This document shows, piece after piece, positions 18,901 to 27,343 of a DNA stretch of 64,000 nt (within the stretch, counting starts at the first letter, position 1; the number at the start of each line of letters is the position of its first letter). The notes under the pieces were generated by a model. That model did no database searches. It was given only the letters and a program-made list of their open reading frames with translations, and was not told the origin of the DNA. The translations under genes were made by a program, and so were the position numbers. The stretch is from contig NZ_DLHQ01000059.1 in the NCBI RefSeq assembly GCF_002483305.1, forward strand, positions 41,130-105,129, in the 5' to 3' direction. Source of the stretch: Brevundimonas sp. UBA7664 (lineage in GTDB: Bacteria > Pseudomonadota > Alphaproteobacteria > Caulobacterales > Caulobacteraceae).

Positions 18901-19643
18901 AAGCTGGAATTGTACCAGTCGGCGCTCTCGGCGACGTCGGTCTGCTCGCCCCAGGTCTGGGGCGAAGCCGGTGGCAGATCGCAATACCAGTCATAGAAGG
19001 AGCCGGTGACCCCGCCCAGCAGCTGCAGGTAGCGGGCGCCGGCCGCATAGGAGATCATCGACATGGCCGGGATCGGCGAGAAACCGAACACCCGGTCGGG
19101 GCCCCAGCGCTTGACCGTATGGGCGTTGGCCGCGGCGATGATCTCGGTGATCTCGTCCCAGGTGCCCCGCACAAAGCCGCCGGCGCCGCGCATACTCGTA
19201 TAGGACTTGCGAGCAACCGGATCGTTCTGGATCGACGCCCAGGCCGCGACCGGCTCCATGGTCTCGCGCGCCTTGCGCCACACGCGCAGCAGGCGGGACC
19301 GCACCAGCGGGTATTTCACGCGGTTGGCCGAATACAGATACCAGCTGTAGCTGGCCCCACGGGCGCAGCCGCGTGGTTCGTGATTGGGCAGGTCGGGCCG
19401 GGTGCGGGGGTAGTCGGTCTGCTGGGTCTCCCAGGTGACGATCCCGCCCTTGACGTAGATCTTCCAGGAGCAGGAGCCCGTGCAGTTCACGCCGTGGGTC
19501 GAGCGCACGACCTTGTCGTGGCGCCAGCGGTTCCGATAGGCCTCCTCCCAGCCGCGATCCTCGTCGTTCATAACGCCGTGACGGTCGGAGAACAGCTCGG
19601 TCTTGCGCGTGAAGAAGGCGAGACGGTCAAGGGTATGGCTCAT
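15912..19643 (-). CDS. narG: NarG, nitrate reductase alpha (molybdenum) subunit
   Basis: A 1243-residue catalytic subunit reducing nitrate to nitrite on the cytoplasmic side with Mo-bisMGD and an FS0 [4Fe-4S] cluster. The FS0 motif is HGVNCTGSC (residues 50-58), followed by the Cys of EPRGCARGASYSWY. The conserved LLWGSNVPQTRTPDAHF and the C-terminal YGTVGSNRDEFIVLRKMK are typical of membrane-bound NarG. No Tat signal is visible in front of a hydrophobic stretch, as expected for the cytosol-facing enzyme. It starts 2 bp downstream of the narK2 stop. Confidence 0.98.
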   Translation of the reverse strand: MSHTLDRLAFFTRKTELFSDRHGVMNDEDRGWEEAYRNRWRHDKVVRSTHGVNCTGSCSWKIYVKGGIVTWETQQTDYPRTRPDLPNHEPRGCARGASYSWYLYSANRVKYPLVRSRLLRVWRKARETMEPVAAWASIQNDPVARKSYTSMRGAGGFVRGTWDEITEIIAAANAHTVKRWGPDRVFGFSPIPAMSMISYAAGARYLQLLGGVTGSFYDWYCDLPPASPQTWGEQTDVAESADWYNSSFMLLWGSNVPQTRTPDAHFYTEARYRGAKSVVICPDYSEASKFSDLWLPVKQGTDAALAMAFGHVILKEYHVDKQVPYFRDYLRQYSDLPMLVRLVPQEGGYVPERLVRASDFVGDLEQANNPDWKTVAIDEATGEIVVPNGSIGFRWGEDGRWNLEERDAAGRETKLKLGLKDAHDEVAGVRFPYFANTASNGFASTDHPDVLTRNVPVRRVKLKDGEALVACVYDLFLANYGVDQGFGGDCMPESFDDLQPYSPAWAEAITSVPRDQIIATARGFATNAEKTNGKSMVIIGAAMNHWFHMDMNYRGVINMLVMCGCVGQSGGGWAHYVGQEKLRPQTGWAPLAFATDWIRPPRQQNSTSFFYAHSDQWRYETVGIDELLSPTAPDGPWKASMIDFNVRAERMGWLPSAPALKTNSLDVAKAAEAAGVDPKTYTLDGLKDRSIQLSCMDPDDPANWPRNMFIWRSNLLGSSGKGHEYFLKHLLGASHGVQGKDLGETGQVKPVDVVWHDEAPEGKLDLLVTLDFRMSTTAVYSDIVLPTATWYEKNDLNTSDMHPFIHPLSAAVDPAWESKSDWQIFKAIAKKFSQVAPEVLGREKDVVLTPIQHDSPGEMAQPFEVKDWFLGECEAIPGKTMPQITVVERDYPNLYKQFTALGPLLDKVGNGGKGLAWKTGHEVDLLRELNGAVLEPGLTEGMPSIDTDIDACETILMLAPETNGEVAVKAWEALEKQTGREHAHLALPKEDEKIRFRDLLAQPRKIISSPIWSGIESEKVCYTAGYTNVHELIPWRTLTGRQQLYQDHLWMRAFGEALCVYKPPIDLKTTHVKGLKPNGETEIVLNFITPHQKWGIHSTYSDNLLMLTLNRGGPVVWISETDARKAGIVDNDWIEVFNANGALTARAVVSQRIREGTTFMYHAQEKIVNTPGSEITGRRGGIHNSVTRTVLKPTHMIGGYAQLSYGFNYYGTVGSNRDEFIVLRKMKTVDWLDEPLESKEFGQ

Positions 19644-19645
19644 GA

Positions 19646-21040
19646 TCAGGCCGCCGTTTTCAGGGTGGGGTTCAGGATCGAGCGCCGGCGGGCGTAGAAC
19701 ACCCAGTTCACGACAGCGCAGGTGATGTAGAAGGCCAGGAAGATGTAGAGGGCGGTGACCGGACCCCCGGTGGCCTTCATCGAGTTGGCGAAGGCCAGGG
19801 GAATGAAGAAGCCGCCGTAGGCGCCGATGGCCGACGAGAAGCCGACGATGGCCGCCCCTTCCAGCTCCGCCGCCTTCAGCCGCTCGGCGGGCGTTGCGAG
19901 GGGCAGGAGGCGGGGCATGTCGGCGCGCACGAGGGCCGGGATCATCTGGAAGGTCGAGGCGTTGCCCACGCCGGTCCAGAAGAACAGCCAGATGAAGCTG
20001 GCGAAGAACAGGCCGAACACTGGCTCGCCGCCGAAGGCGCCGACGCTGTAGAGCACCGCCAGCACGCCTGCGATCAGCGCATAGAAGACGACCTGGGTAA
20101 CGTTATGGCCGCCCCAGCGGTCGGAAACCCAGCCTGTCATCGCCCGCGAGGCTGCGCCCACCAGCGGCCCGAGGAAGGCGATCTGCAGGATATTGACGTC
20201 GGGAAACAGGGTCTTGCCCAGCAGCGGAAAGGCCGCCGAGAAGCCAATGAACGAGCCGAAGGTGCCGATGTAGAGGTAGCACATCAGCCAGTTGTGCTTG
20301 CGCTTGAACACCACGGCCTGCTCACGGAACGAGGCGCGGGCGGAGGCGACATCGTTCATTCCAAACCACGCCGCAGCGGCGGCGATCAGGATGAACGGCA
20401 CCCAGACGAAGCCGGCGTTCTGCAGCCAGACCTGATGCTGGACGCCATTTTCCAGATAGGTCTGGGGCGCTCCGAACAGGGGCGTGAACAGGGCGATGCC
20501 GGTGACCAGCGGCGCCGTGAACTGGAGGACGCTGACGCCCAGGTTGCCGAAGCCTGCGTTGAGAGCGAGCGCGTTGCCCTTCTGGGCCTTGGGGAAGAAG
20601 AAGCCGATATTGGCCATCGACGAGGCGAAGGCCCCGCCGCCCAGGCCGCACAGCAGGGCGAGGATGACGAAGACGACATACGGCGTCCCCGTGTCCTGCA
20701 CCGCCATCCCGATGCCAACGGCGGGGATCGCCAGCGACAGAGTGGAAAGGGTGGTCCAGAGGCGACCCCCGAAAATCGGGACCATGAAGCTGTAGAAGAT
20801 CCGCAGCGTCGCCCCGGACAGCGCAGGAAGCGCGGTCAGCCAGAACAGCTCGGCCGTCGAGAACTGGAAACCGACCATGTTGAGGCGGGTCGCCGCCGTC
20901 GACCAAAGCATCCAGATGGAAAAGGCCAGCAGCAGGTTCGGGATCGAGATCCACAGATTGCGACGCGCGATCTGCTGGCCGGTGGAGGCCCAGAACGCCG
21001 GCTCTTCCGGGCGCCAGTCGTGCAGGATGTGACGGGACAT
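19646..21040 (-). CDS. narK: NarK2-type nitrate/nitrite antiporter
   Basis: A 464-residue MFS transporter with 12 predicted helices. The NarK2-type signature is visible: GLGGGAFASSMANIGFFFPK, then the nitrate-signature region NAGFGNLGVSVLQ. Type 2 carriers mainly exchange cytoplasmic nitrite for external nitrate (family knowledge). It is the second gene of the nar string, 12 bp after narK1 and 2 bp before narG. Confidence 0.93.
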   Translation of the reverse strand: MSRHILHDWRPEEPAFWASTGQQIARRNLWISIPNLLLAFSIWMLWSTAATRLNMVGFQFSTAELFWLTALPALSGATLRIFYSFMVPIFGGRLWTTLSTLSLAIPAVGIGMAVQDTGTPYVVFVILALLCGLGGGAFASSMANIGFFFPKAQKGNALALNAGFGNLGVSVLQFTAPLVTGIALFTPLFGAPQTYLENGVQHQVWLQNAGFVWVPFILIAAAAAWFGMNDVASARASFREQAVVFKRKHNWLMCYLYIGTFGSFIGFSAAFPLLGKTLFPDVNILQIAFLGPLVGAASRAMTGWVSDRWGGHNVTQVVFYALIAGVLAVLYSVGAFGGEPVFGLFFASFIWLFFWTGVGNASTFQMIPALVRADMPRLLPLATPAERLKAAELEGAAIVGFSSAIGAYGGFFIPLAFANSMKATGGPVTALYIFLAFYITCAVVNWVFYARRRSILNPTLKTAA

Positions 21041-21052
21041 GCGCGTCTTTCT

Positions 21053-22396
21053 CTAGTGCGAAGAAGCAGGGGCGGCAGAGGCGGTCTTATCGGGACCGAC
21101 CCCGGCGAGCTCGGGAAATTCTGGCAGCGTCGCCAGCATGGGCGAGCGACGGCGCTCCATCCGACGGACGGCGAAATGCATCCAGATCAGGGCCGCGAGG
21201 ACGAGCAGGAACAGCAGCATGAAACAGCTGGTCCAGACCCCGGTCAGGTCGTTCAGGACGCCAAAGGTGATGGGCAGGATGAAGCCGCCCAGTCCGCCGA
21301 TCATGCCCACCAGCCCGGCGACGGAGCCGACGTGGTCCGGGTAGTAGACCGGGATGTGTTTGAAGACGGCCGCCTTGCCCAGGCTCATCGCGAAGCCGAG
21401 CACAAAGACCACCACGGTGAAGACCGGCAGGTTCATCGCCAGGCGGAAGCGGATGGGCCCGTCGATGCCGTCGACCACATAGGTCGTCGCGGGATAGGCG
21501 AGGATGAAGGCGCAGATGACGCTGATGATGAAGGTCAGATACATGACCTTGCGGGCGCCGACCCGGTCCGAGAGCCAGCCGCCGAATACCCGGAACAGCG
21601 AGCCGGGGATCGAGTATGCGGCGGCCAGCATCCCGGCCACGCCGATGCCTACTCCGTAGGCGCCGGTCAGATAGTGCGGGAGCCAGAGGGCGAGGGCGAC
21701 GAACCCGCCGAAGACGAAGAAATAGTACAGCGCGAACCGCCAGACGCGGAGGTCCTTCAGCGGCTCCAGTTGCATCCAGGCCGCCACGGGCTTCTGGCCC
21801 GTCCGCCGACGCTCAACCAGCTGGGGCTCGTCCCGGGTCAGGAAGAAGGCCGCGAGCGCGATGAGAAGAAGGGCTCCGGCCCAGACCTGCGCCACCGCTT
21901 CCCAGCCCAGCGTCAGCATGACGAAGGGCGCCGCGAATTTGGTCACCGCCGCGCCGACATTGCCGGCCCCGAAGATGCCGAGCGCCGTGCCCTGCCGTCC
22001 GGCGGGGAAGAATTTCGAGACATAGGCGACGCCGACCGCGAAGGCCCCGCCCGCCATGCCGACGCCGAGGGCGGCGACGAGGAACTGGGGATAGGTCTCG
22101 GCGTAGGACAGCAGGAAGGTGGCTGCGGCGGCCAGGATCATGACGATCAGGCTGACCCGCCGTCCGCCGAACTGTTCGGTCCAGACTCCCAGGAACACGC
22201 GCACCAGCGAACCGGTCAGGATCGGCGTGCCGACCAGCAGGCCAAACTGCGCTTCTGTCAGGCCGAGGTCAGCCTTGATCTGGACCCCGATGATCGAGAA
22301 GATCGTCCATACTGCGAAGCAGGCCGTGAAGGCGAAGGTGCTGACCCACAGGGCCGAAGTGGCGCCTGGCGCTGCTGTTTCAGAGGCGGATACCAC
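21053..22396 (-). CDS. narK: NarK1-type nitrate/proton symporter
   Basis: A 447-residue MFS transporter. GVGMAGGAFAVGVAYVSKFFP and GIFGAGNVGAAVT are typical of the NarK1 group, which brings nitrate in with protons to start respiration. It is the first gene of the long leftward string; a perfect FNR-type box is centred about 83 bp upstream of its ATG. In some bacteria NarK1 and NarK2 are fused; here they are separate neighbouring genes. Confidence 0.93.
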   Translation of the reverse strand: MVSASETAAPGATSALWVSTFAFTACFAVWTIFSIIGVQIKADLGLTEAQFGLLVGTPILTGSLVRVFLGVWTEQFGGRRVSLIVMILAAAATFLLSYAETYPQFLVAALGVGMAGGAFAVGVAYVSKFFPAGRQGTALGIFGAGNVGAAVTKFAAPFVMLTLGWEAVAQVWAGALLLIALAAFFLTRDEPQLVERRRTGQKPVAAWMQLEPLKDLRVWRFALYYFFVFGGFVALALWLPHYLTGAYGVGIGVAGMLAAAYSIPGSLFRVFGGWLSDRVGARKVMYLTFIISVICAFILAYPATTYVVDGIDGPIRFRLAMNLPVFTVVVFVLGFAMSLGKAAVFKHIPVYYPDHVGSVAGLVGMIGGLGGFILPITFGVLNDLTGVWTSCFMLLFLLVLAALIWMHFAVRRMERRRSPMLATLPEFPELAGVGPDKTASAAPASSH

Positions 22397-22472
22397 CGGA
22401 CCTGCTCCATGGAACGTCGCCGCTTGCCGGCTGTCGTTCCATGACTCCTAGCGCGCGTTCTGAATGCGCTAT

Positions 22473-22486
22473 TTGATGGTTATCAA
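22473..22486. promoter_or_regulatory. FNR-type box upstream of narK1-nar operon
   Basis: TTGATGGTTATCAA is an exact match to TTGATNNNNATCAA. If it acts at -41.5 on the leftward promoter, transcription would start near 22,438, leaving a leader of about 40 nt before narK1. Together with the box at 22,588 it fills the 293-bp divergent region between narK1 and the regulator gene; the remainder of that region is comparatively AT-rich with no other feature seen. Confidence 0.88.
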
Positions 22487-22587
22487 TTGAAGTCTTGGAG
22501 GAGTTGGCTAAATCGGGATTGGATACAAGAAAACAGTAGTAAAACGAAAATCGTCGGCTGCTGGATTGTCGCAATCATCTACGCCGA

Positions 22588-22601
22588 TTGATACTCGTCA
22601 A
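22588..22601. promoter_or_regulatory. FNR-type box upstream of the Crp/Fnr regulator gene
   Basis: TTGATACTCGTCAA differs from the consensus at one base in the right arm. It is centred about 95 bp before the regulator ATG at 22,690, suggesting self-regulation or control by a second FNR paralogue. Confidence 0.7.
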
Positions 22602-22689
22602 GTGATGTTCTAGTGATAGGTCGCGGCCGCACGGAGCGAAGCCGATCAGCCCAGAGCCTCGCTACCGAGTCGCACGAGGAACCAACACA

Positions 22690-23475
22690 ATGACCATGCG
22701 CCCCGCCGATCTGGACCGTGTCAGGGCCCTGCCGTTGTTCTCGCGGACCACCCCGGAGGTTTTCCGTGATGTGACGGCCGGCGCCTTCCTGCAGCGGTTC
22801 CCCGCCGGCACCACCCTTCTGATGGAGGGCGACACGGTCGACTTCCTGTATGTGCTGCTTGACGGGGCGGTCGAACTGCAGGGGTCCTGGAAGGAAAAGG
22901 AGACCACCCTGGCGCTGCTGCGGCCAGTCTCGACGTTTATTCTGGCGGCTGTCGTCCTGGACGCTGACGCGCTGATGTCGGCGCGGACCCTCGAGCGGTC
23001 GGAGATCCTGATGCTGTCGGGAGAGGCCCTTCGCCGCACCATGAGACAGGACGCCGACTTCAGCTTTGCGGTGTCCCAGGAACTGTCGGGCTGTTACCGC
23101 GGCCTGGTCCGGGCCGTAAAGAACCAGAAGCTTCGCGGGGGCGTCGAGCGGCTGGCCAACTATCTGATCACCCAGCGGGTTCGACAGGGAATGCGTGACC
23201 CGATCGTCCTGCCGCATGAGAAGCGGGTGCTGGCCTCGCTGCTCGGCATGTCTCCGGAGAATCTGTCACGGGCCTTCGCCAACCTGTCGAGCTACGGGGT
23301 GGTCGTGCATGGCGCGGAGGTCAACCTTGGCCGTCCAGAGGCCCTCGAGCGACTGGCCCGTCCGCACCCGCTGATCGACAATCACATGCCGCCGCCGAAG
23401 GGCGTCGTCGGCAAGGCGGAAAGCGAGAGATGGGCCACCCAGACGGGGCGCACCTGCGGCACCGTTCTCGGCTGA
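22690..23475 (+). CDS. Crp/Fnr family transcriptional regulator without Fe-S cysteines
   Basis: A 261-residue regulator with an N-terminal cyclic-nucleotide-binding-fold sensor (about residues 1-140), a dimer helix, and a C-terminal winged HTH. The recognition helix SPENLSRAFANL keeps the E--SR pattern by which FNR-type proteins read TTGAT half-sites, matching the boxes around it. The four cysteines that hold the FNR oxygen-sensing cluster are absent; only two Cys remain, in SGCYRG and near the C-terminus. This places it closer to DNR/NNR/NarR-type sensors of NO, nitrite or nitrate (inference). Its stop abuts the convergent moaA stop. Confidence 0.9.
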   Translation: MTMRPADLDRVRALPLFSRTTPEVFRDVTAGAFLQRFPAGTTLLMEGDTVDFLYVLLDGAVELQGSWKEKETTLALLRPVSTFILAAVVLDADALMSARTLERSEILMLSGEALRRTMRQDADFSFAVSQELSGCYRGLVRAVKNQKLRGGVERLANYLITQRVRQGMRDPIVLPHEKRVLASLLGMSPENLSRAFANLSSYGVVVHGAEVNLGRPEALERLARPHPLIDNHMPPPKGVVGKAESERWATQTGRTCGTVLG

Positions 23476-24468
23476 TCAGCCCCCGAGCTGGGACAGGTTC
23501 CGCAGGTCGCCCGAACGCCCCAGAGCAAGCGAATGGCCCGCAGTTTTTCCTCCCAGAGAGGAGACGATGCGCTGTGACAGCGCCTCGCGGTCTTCGTCAT
23601 CCTGTAGCAGATCGCGCAGATCGACGCCGCCGTCGCCGAACAGGCACAAGCGAAGCTTGCCCTTCGAGGTGACCCGCAACCGGTTGCAGCTGTCGCAGAA
23701 GCCGGGTGCGTATGGGGCGATCAGGCCGATGGCGCCGGCATGATCGGGATGGTGATATTCCAGCGCCGGCCCGGCGTCGAAGGCGCGCGGCGCCGGGACC
23801 CAGCCGTTCCGGTTCAGCCAGTCGCGTAGCCCCTGGGCCTTGACGTGATGGCGGGCAAAATAGTCGTCATTGTCGGTCGTCTTCATCAGCTCGATGAAGC
23901 GAACTGCGACCGGCCGATCCCTGACAAAGCGCGCCCAGCCGTCGAAGCCGGCCTCGGCCGTCTCGCGCAGCAGGACCGCGTTGACCTTCACGGCGGAGAA
24001 GCCCTCGGCCAGCGCCAGGTCGAGGCCCGTCAGAACCTGGTTCAGCTTGTCGTGGCCGGTGATCTGGTGGAACGTTTCCGGGTCGATCGAGTCAATGCTG
24101 ACGTTGATGTGGCTGAGGCCGGAGGCCCGCCAGTCGACCGCGTGACGCGCCAGGTTCCAGCCGTTCGTGGTCATCGCGACCTTGGCCACCCCGGGCGCGG
24201 CCGCGACCGTCTCGATGATGGCGTTGAAGTCCTTGCGAACCGTGGGCTCCCCTCCAGTCAGGCGAACCTTGCTGAGCCCCAGATCGGAAAAACCGGCGAC
24301 CAGACGGCGAATCTCGTCGACTGTCAGGAACGACAGCGGTCCGGTCTTTTTCCAGCCGTTCGGCAGGCAGTAGGTGCAACTGAAATTGCAGACCTCCGTC
24401 ACCGAAAGGCGAAGGTAGTGAAACCGGCGGCCGAAGCCGTCGGCCATGGGGGCGGCGTCGAGCGCCAT
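23476..24468 (-). CDS. moaA: MoaA, GTP 3',8-cyclase
   Basis: A 330-residue radical-SAM enzyme for the first step of molybdenum cofactor synthesis (GTP to 3',8-cyclo-GTP, then cPMP with MoaC). The N-terminal cluster is CNFSCTYC (Cys27, 31, 34). The C-terminal cluster is FCDSCNRLRV followed by the Cys of RLCLFG. The conserved C-terminal Gly-Gly is present (SQLGG). It is leftward; its upstream region is shared with modA and contains an FNR-type box. Confidence 0.95.
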   Translation of the reverse strand: MALDAAPMADGFGRRFHYLRLSVTEVCNFSCTYCLPNGWKKTGPLSFLTVDEIRRLVAGFSDLGLSKVRLTGGEPTVRKDFNAIIETVAAAPGVAKVAMTTNGWNLARHAVDWRASGLSHINVSIDSIDPETFHQITGHDKLNQVLTGLDLALAEGFSAVKVNAVLLRETAEAGFDGWARFVRDRPVAVRFIELMKTTDNDDYFARHHVKAQGLRDWLNRNGWVPAPRAFDAGPALEYHHPDHAGAIGLIAPYAPGFCDSCNRLRVTSKGKLRLCLFGDGGVDLRDLLQDDEDREALSQRIVSSLGGKTAGHSLALGRSGDLRNLSQLGG

Positions 24469-24646
24469 GGAAGCTCCTTTCCAAATACGGGAGGCGGAGG
24501 GATTTCTCCCGCCGCCCTCGATCCTTGCGGATCCGGCCGTCGGACCATGGCGCGCGGGCGCTACAGGTCAGGCGGCTCGGAGCGAACTCAGGGGGTTTGA
24601 TAGTCGACCAGCCCCGCACACCCTATGACACGGGGCGCGACGGGCC

Positions 24647-24660
24647 TTGATGAAGATCAA
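24647..24660. promoter_or_regulatory. FNR-type box between moaA and modA
   Basis: TTGATGAAGATCAA is an exact consensus match in the 284-bp divergent region, about 100 bp before the modA ATG and about 185 bp from the moaA ATG. It would make molybdate uptake, and possibly moaA, respond to the same regulator as nar. No other clear element was seen in this intergenic stretch. Confidence 0.85.
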
Positions 24661-24752
24661 GCGCGCTTTCGGCCCCCTTTGTGCGGTTGCCTGGCTCGCC
24701 ATGCTAGGCAGGAGTGCGGGCCCGGCGAACGGCGCGGGCGGAGGTTCGATTG

Positions 24753-25568
24753 ATGACGACGGCGGGCGCCAGCCTTGGTCGACGAGGGGCGCTGGTGGTG
24801 CTTGCAGGCACGGCGCTGACCGCCTGTGCGCCCCGTCGCTCTGCCAGCACGCCGCTGATCGACCTTTTCGCCGCCGCCAGCCTGCGCGAAGTCCTGGACG
24901 CGGCCGCCGCGGAACACCAACAGCAGACCGGCCGGATTGTTCGGGCCAGCTACGCCGGCAGCGCCAAGCTGGCCCGCCAGATCGCCCAGGGCGCCCCGGC
25001 CGATCTGTTCATTTCGGCCGACGAGCGCTGGATGGACTGGCTGGGTCAGCGCGGCCTTGTCGATACGTCCGCACGGCGTCGGCTGGCCAGCAACGCACTG
25101 GTGCTGGTCGCGCCGGTCTCCGACTCCGGCGATCCTGTCGATCTCTCTTCCCCAGCCGCTTTCATCGACCGATTGGGCGGAGGCCGACTGGCGATCGCCG
25201 ACTCCTCAATACCGGCGGGTCGCTACGGAGAGCAGGCCTTGGTCCGCCTGAACCTCTGGTCCGGGGTCAAGGACCGGCGGGCACCCGGAGATGACGTCCG
25301 CGCCGCCTTGTCTCTCGTCGCGCGCGGAGAGGTCCCGCTGGGTCTGGTCTATGCGACTGATGCATTAGCCGAGCCACGGGTGCGCGTGGTGGCGACCTTT
25401 CCACCTGCCAGCCACGATCCGATCGTCTATCCGGGGGCTCCGGTTCGTCGGCGGGACGGAGCCGGCGACCCCGCGGCCGCGCAGGCCTTTCTGGATATGC
25501 TGGCCGGCGCCGAGGGAAAGGCCCTGTTCCGGCGGTTCGGCTTCGCTCCGGCGCCGGCCCAGACCTGA
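24753..25568 (+). CDS. modA: ModA, molybdate-binding protein
   Basis: A 271-residue periplasmic solute-binding protein, probably lipid-anchored: the N-terminal hydrophobic stretch ends LTACAP with Cys25. The mature part begins with LFAAASLREVLD, the ModA signature, and continues GSAKLARQIAQGAPADLFISAD (oxyanion-binding loop). GGAGG-like pairing at 24,740-24,744 supports the ATG at 24,753. It is followed by modB after a 9-bp gap. Confidence 0.93.
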   Translation: MTTAGASLGRRGALVVLAGTALTACAPRRSASTPLIDLFAAASLREVLDAAAAEHQQQTGRIVRASYAGSAKLARQIAQGAPADLFISADERWMDWLGQRGLVDTSARRRLASNALVLVAPVSDSGDPVDLSSPAAFIDRLGGGRLAIADSSIPAGRYGEQALVRLNLWSGVKDRRAPGDDVRAALSLVARGEVPLGLVYATDALAEPRVRVVATFPPASHDPIVYPGAPVRRRDGAGDPAAAQAFLDMLAGAEGKALFRRFGFAPAPAQT

Positions 25569-25577
25569 GGGTTCCGA

Positions 25578-26273
25578 ATGTTCGCGCTGAGCCCCGAAGA
25601 GCTGCAGATCATCGGCCTGTCGATGAAGGTCGCCCTGACGGCGACGCTGTTCAGCCTGCCGCCCGGGATCGCGATCGCCTATCTGCTGTCGCGCTACAGC
25701 TTCCCCGGCAAGGCCCTGTTGTCGGGCCTGACGCACCTGCCCCTGATCCTTCCTCCCGTGGTGACCGGCTATGCCCTGCTGATGCTGTTCGGTCGCAGCG
25801 GCACTCTGGGCAAACTCCTCGAGCCGATTGGGATTGTCTTCGCCTTCGACTGGACCGGCGCCGCCCTCGCTGCGGCGGTCATGGGCTTCCCCCTGCTGGT
25901 GCGGGCCGTGCGCCTGTCGTTCGACATGGTCGATCCCCGGATCGAACAAGCGGCCGAAACGCTCGGCGCGCGGCCTGTCGTCCGCTTCCTCACCATCACC
26001 CTGCCGCTGGCGCTGCCCGGCGTGGCGGCCGGGGCGGTACTGGGCTTCGCCAAGGCGCTAGGCGAGTTCGGCGCCACCATCACCTTCGTCGCCAGCATCC
26101 CCGGAGAGACGCGCACCTTGCCGCTGGCCATATACAGCCTGCTCCAGGCTCCCGACGGCGCGGCGGCCCTGTTGAGATTGGTCCTGATCTCGGTCGGCGT
26201 GTCGATCGGCGCCCTCGTTCTCTCGGAATGGGGCGCGCGCTCCGTCGCGCGGCGGGTCGGAGGGATGCGGTGA
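25578..26273 (+). CDS. modB: ModB, molybdate ABC transporter permease
   Basis: A 231-residue inner-membrane permease. The coupling-loop motif is visible as EAA-like AETLGARPVVRFLTITLPLALPG. Five or six TM segments are seen. Its TGA overlaps the modC ATG (TGATG at 26,271-26,275). Confidence 0.94.
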   Translation: MFALSPEELQIIGLSMKVALTATLFSLPPGIAIAYLLSRYSFPGKALLSGLTHLPLILPPVVTGYALLMLFGRSGTLGKLLEPIGIVFAFDWTGAALAAAVMGFPLLVRAVRLSFDMVDPRIEQAAETLGARPVVRFLTITLPLALPGVAAGAVLGFAKALGEFGATITFVASIPGETRTLPLAIYSLLQAPDGAAALLRLVLISVGVSIGALVLSEWGARSVARRVGGMR

Positions 26274-27337
26274 TGCTCGAGGTGTCAGCGCATATCGTCC
26301 GCGACGACTTCTCTCTGGAAGTCGCCTTCTCGAGCGACGCCCGCATCACCTGCCTGTTCGGTCGCTCCGGGGCCGGCAAGACCACGGTGGCCGAACTTGT
26401 CGCGGGCCTGATCCCGCCCGTCCGGGGTCGGGTGGTGCTGGACGGGGAGGTGCTCCTCGATACTGATGCAGGGGTGTCGGTCCCGGTCTGGAAACGCCGC
26501 ATCGGCTACGTCTTCCAGGACGCGCGGTTGTTTCCGCACATGACGGTCCGCGACAACCTCCTGTACGGCCCCCGCCGGTCGGGCGATCCGGAACCCGCCC
26601 TTGACGAGGCGGTGGCTCTGTTGGGACTCGAAAACCTGCTGGAGCGCCGACCCGGTTCGTTGTCCGGCGGCGAGGCCCGACGGGTCGCGATCGGACGGGC
26701 CCTGCTGATCCGTCCCCGTCTGCTGATCCTCGATGAGCCTCTGGCGGGGCTGGACGGCGCCCGTCGTGGGGACATCCTGCCGTATCTGGATCAGCTGGCC
26801 CGGACTGGACCGCCCATCCTCTATGTCAGCCACGCGGTCGAGGAAGTCGCCCGCCTCGCGGATCGTGTGGTGTTGGTCGGGGACGGCCGCGCCGTCGGCG
26901 CCGAGCCGCCGGATGCGGCGTTTGATCGACCGGAAGCCGAGACCGCCGCCGGGCTCAGCGCGCCCCTGTCGATTATCGACGGGCGGGTCACCGCGCACGA
27001 CCCGGCAAGTAACGCGACCCGCATCGATCTGGCGGGCACCCCGTTTCTGGCCCCGCCCCTCGATGTGGCTCCGGGCGACCGGTTGCGGGTCGTCGTTGAC
27101 GCACGGGATGTGGCCCTCGCCCTGACGGATCCGGTCGACGCCAGCTTTCAGAACCGCCTGCCCATGCAGGTCGCGGCGCTGGAAGTTCGGTCTGACGGTG
27201 TCCTCGTACGTCTCGAGGCGGGCGGGCTGAGGCTGAAGGCTCTGGTCACCCGGCAAGCGAGCGAACAACTCGCCCTGGCGTCGGGTAAGCAGGTGATCGC
27301 CTTGGTCAAGGCGACCGCCGCGGCCCGCTACGCCTGA
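26273..27337 (+). CDS. modC: ModC, molybdate ABC transporter ATPase
   Basis: A 354-residue ATP-binding subunit. Walker A is GRSGAGKTT, the ABC signature is LSGGEARRVAIGRALL, Walker B is LLILDEPLAGLD, and the switch His is in YVSHAVEE. The C-terminal third is a TOBE/MOP molybdate-sensing domain (from about residue 235). The stop lies 6 bp from the convergent nnrS stop. A GTG start one codon earlier is also possible. Confidence 0.94.
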   Translation: MLEVSAHIVRDDFSLEVAFSSDARITCLFGRSGAGKTTVAELVAGLIPPVRGRVVLDGEVLLDTDAGVSVPVWKRRIGYVFQDARLFPHMTVRDNLLYGPRRSGDPEPALDEAVALLGLENLLERRPGSLSGGEARRVAIGRALLIRPRLLILDEPLAGLDGARRGDILPYLDQLARTGPPILYVSHAVEEVARLADRVVLVGDGRAVGAEPPDAAFDRPEAETAAGLSAPLSIIDGRVTAHDPASNATRIDLAGTPFLAPPLDVAPGDRLRVVVDARDVALALTDPVDASFQNRLPMQVAALEVRSDGVLVRLEAGGLRLKALVTRQASEQLALASGKQVIALVKATAAARYA

Positions 27338-27343
27338 CCGGGA

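Noticed and set aside
17796..19697. 633-codon open frame antisense to narG
   Set aside because: Mirror of the GC-rich narG reading frame; no ribosome site or family signature.
24469..24646. Possible Moco riboswitch or other structured leader before moaA
   Set aside because: No recognisable conserved core was found by eye; only the FNR-type box could be supported.
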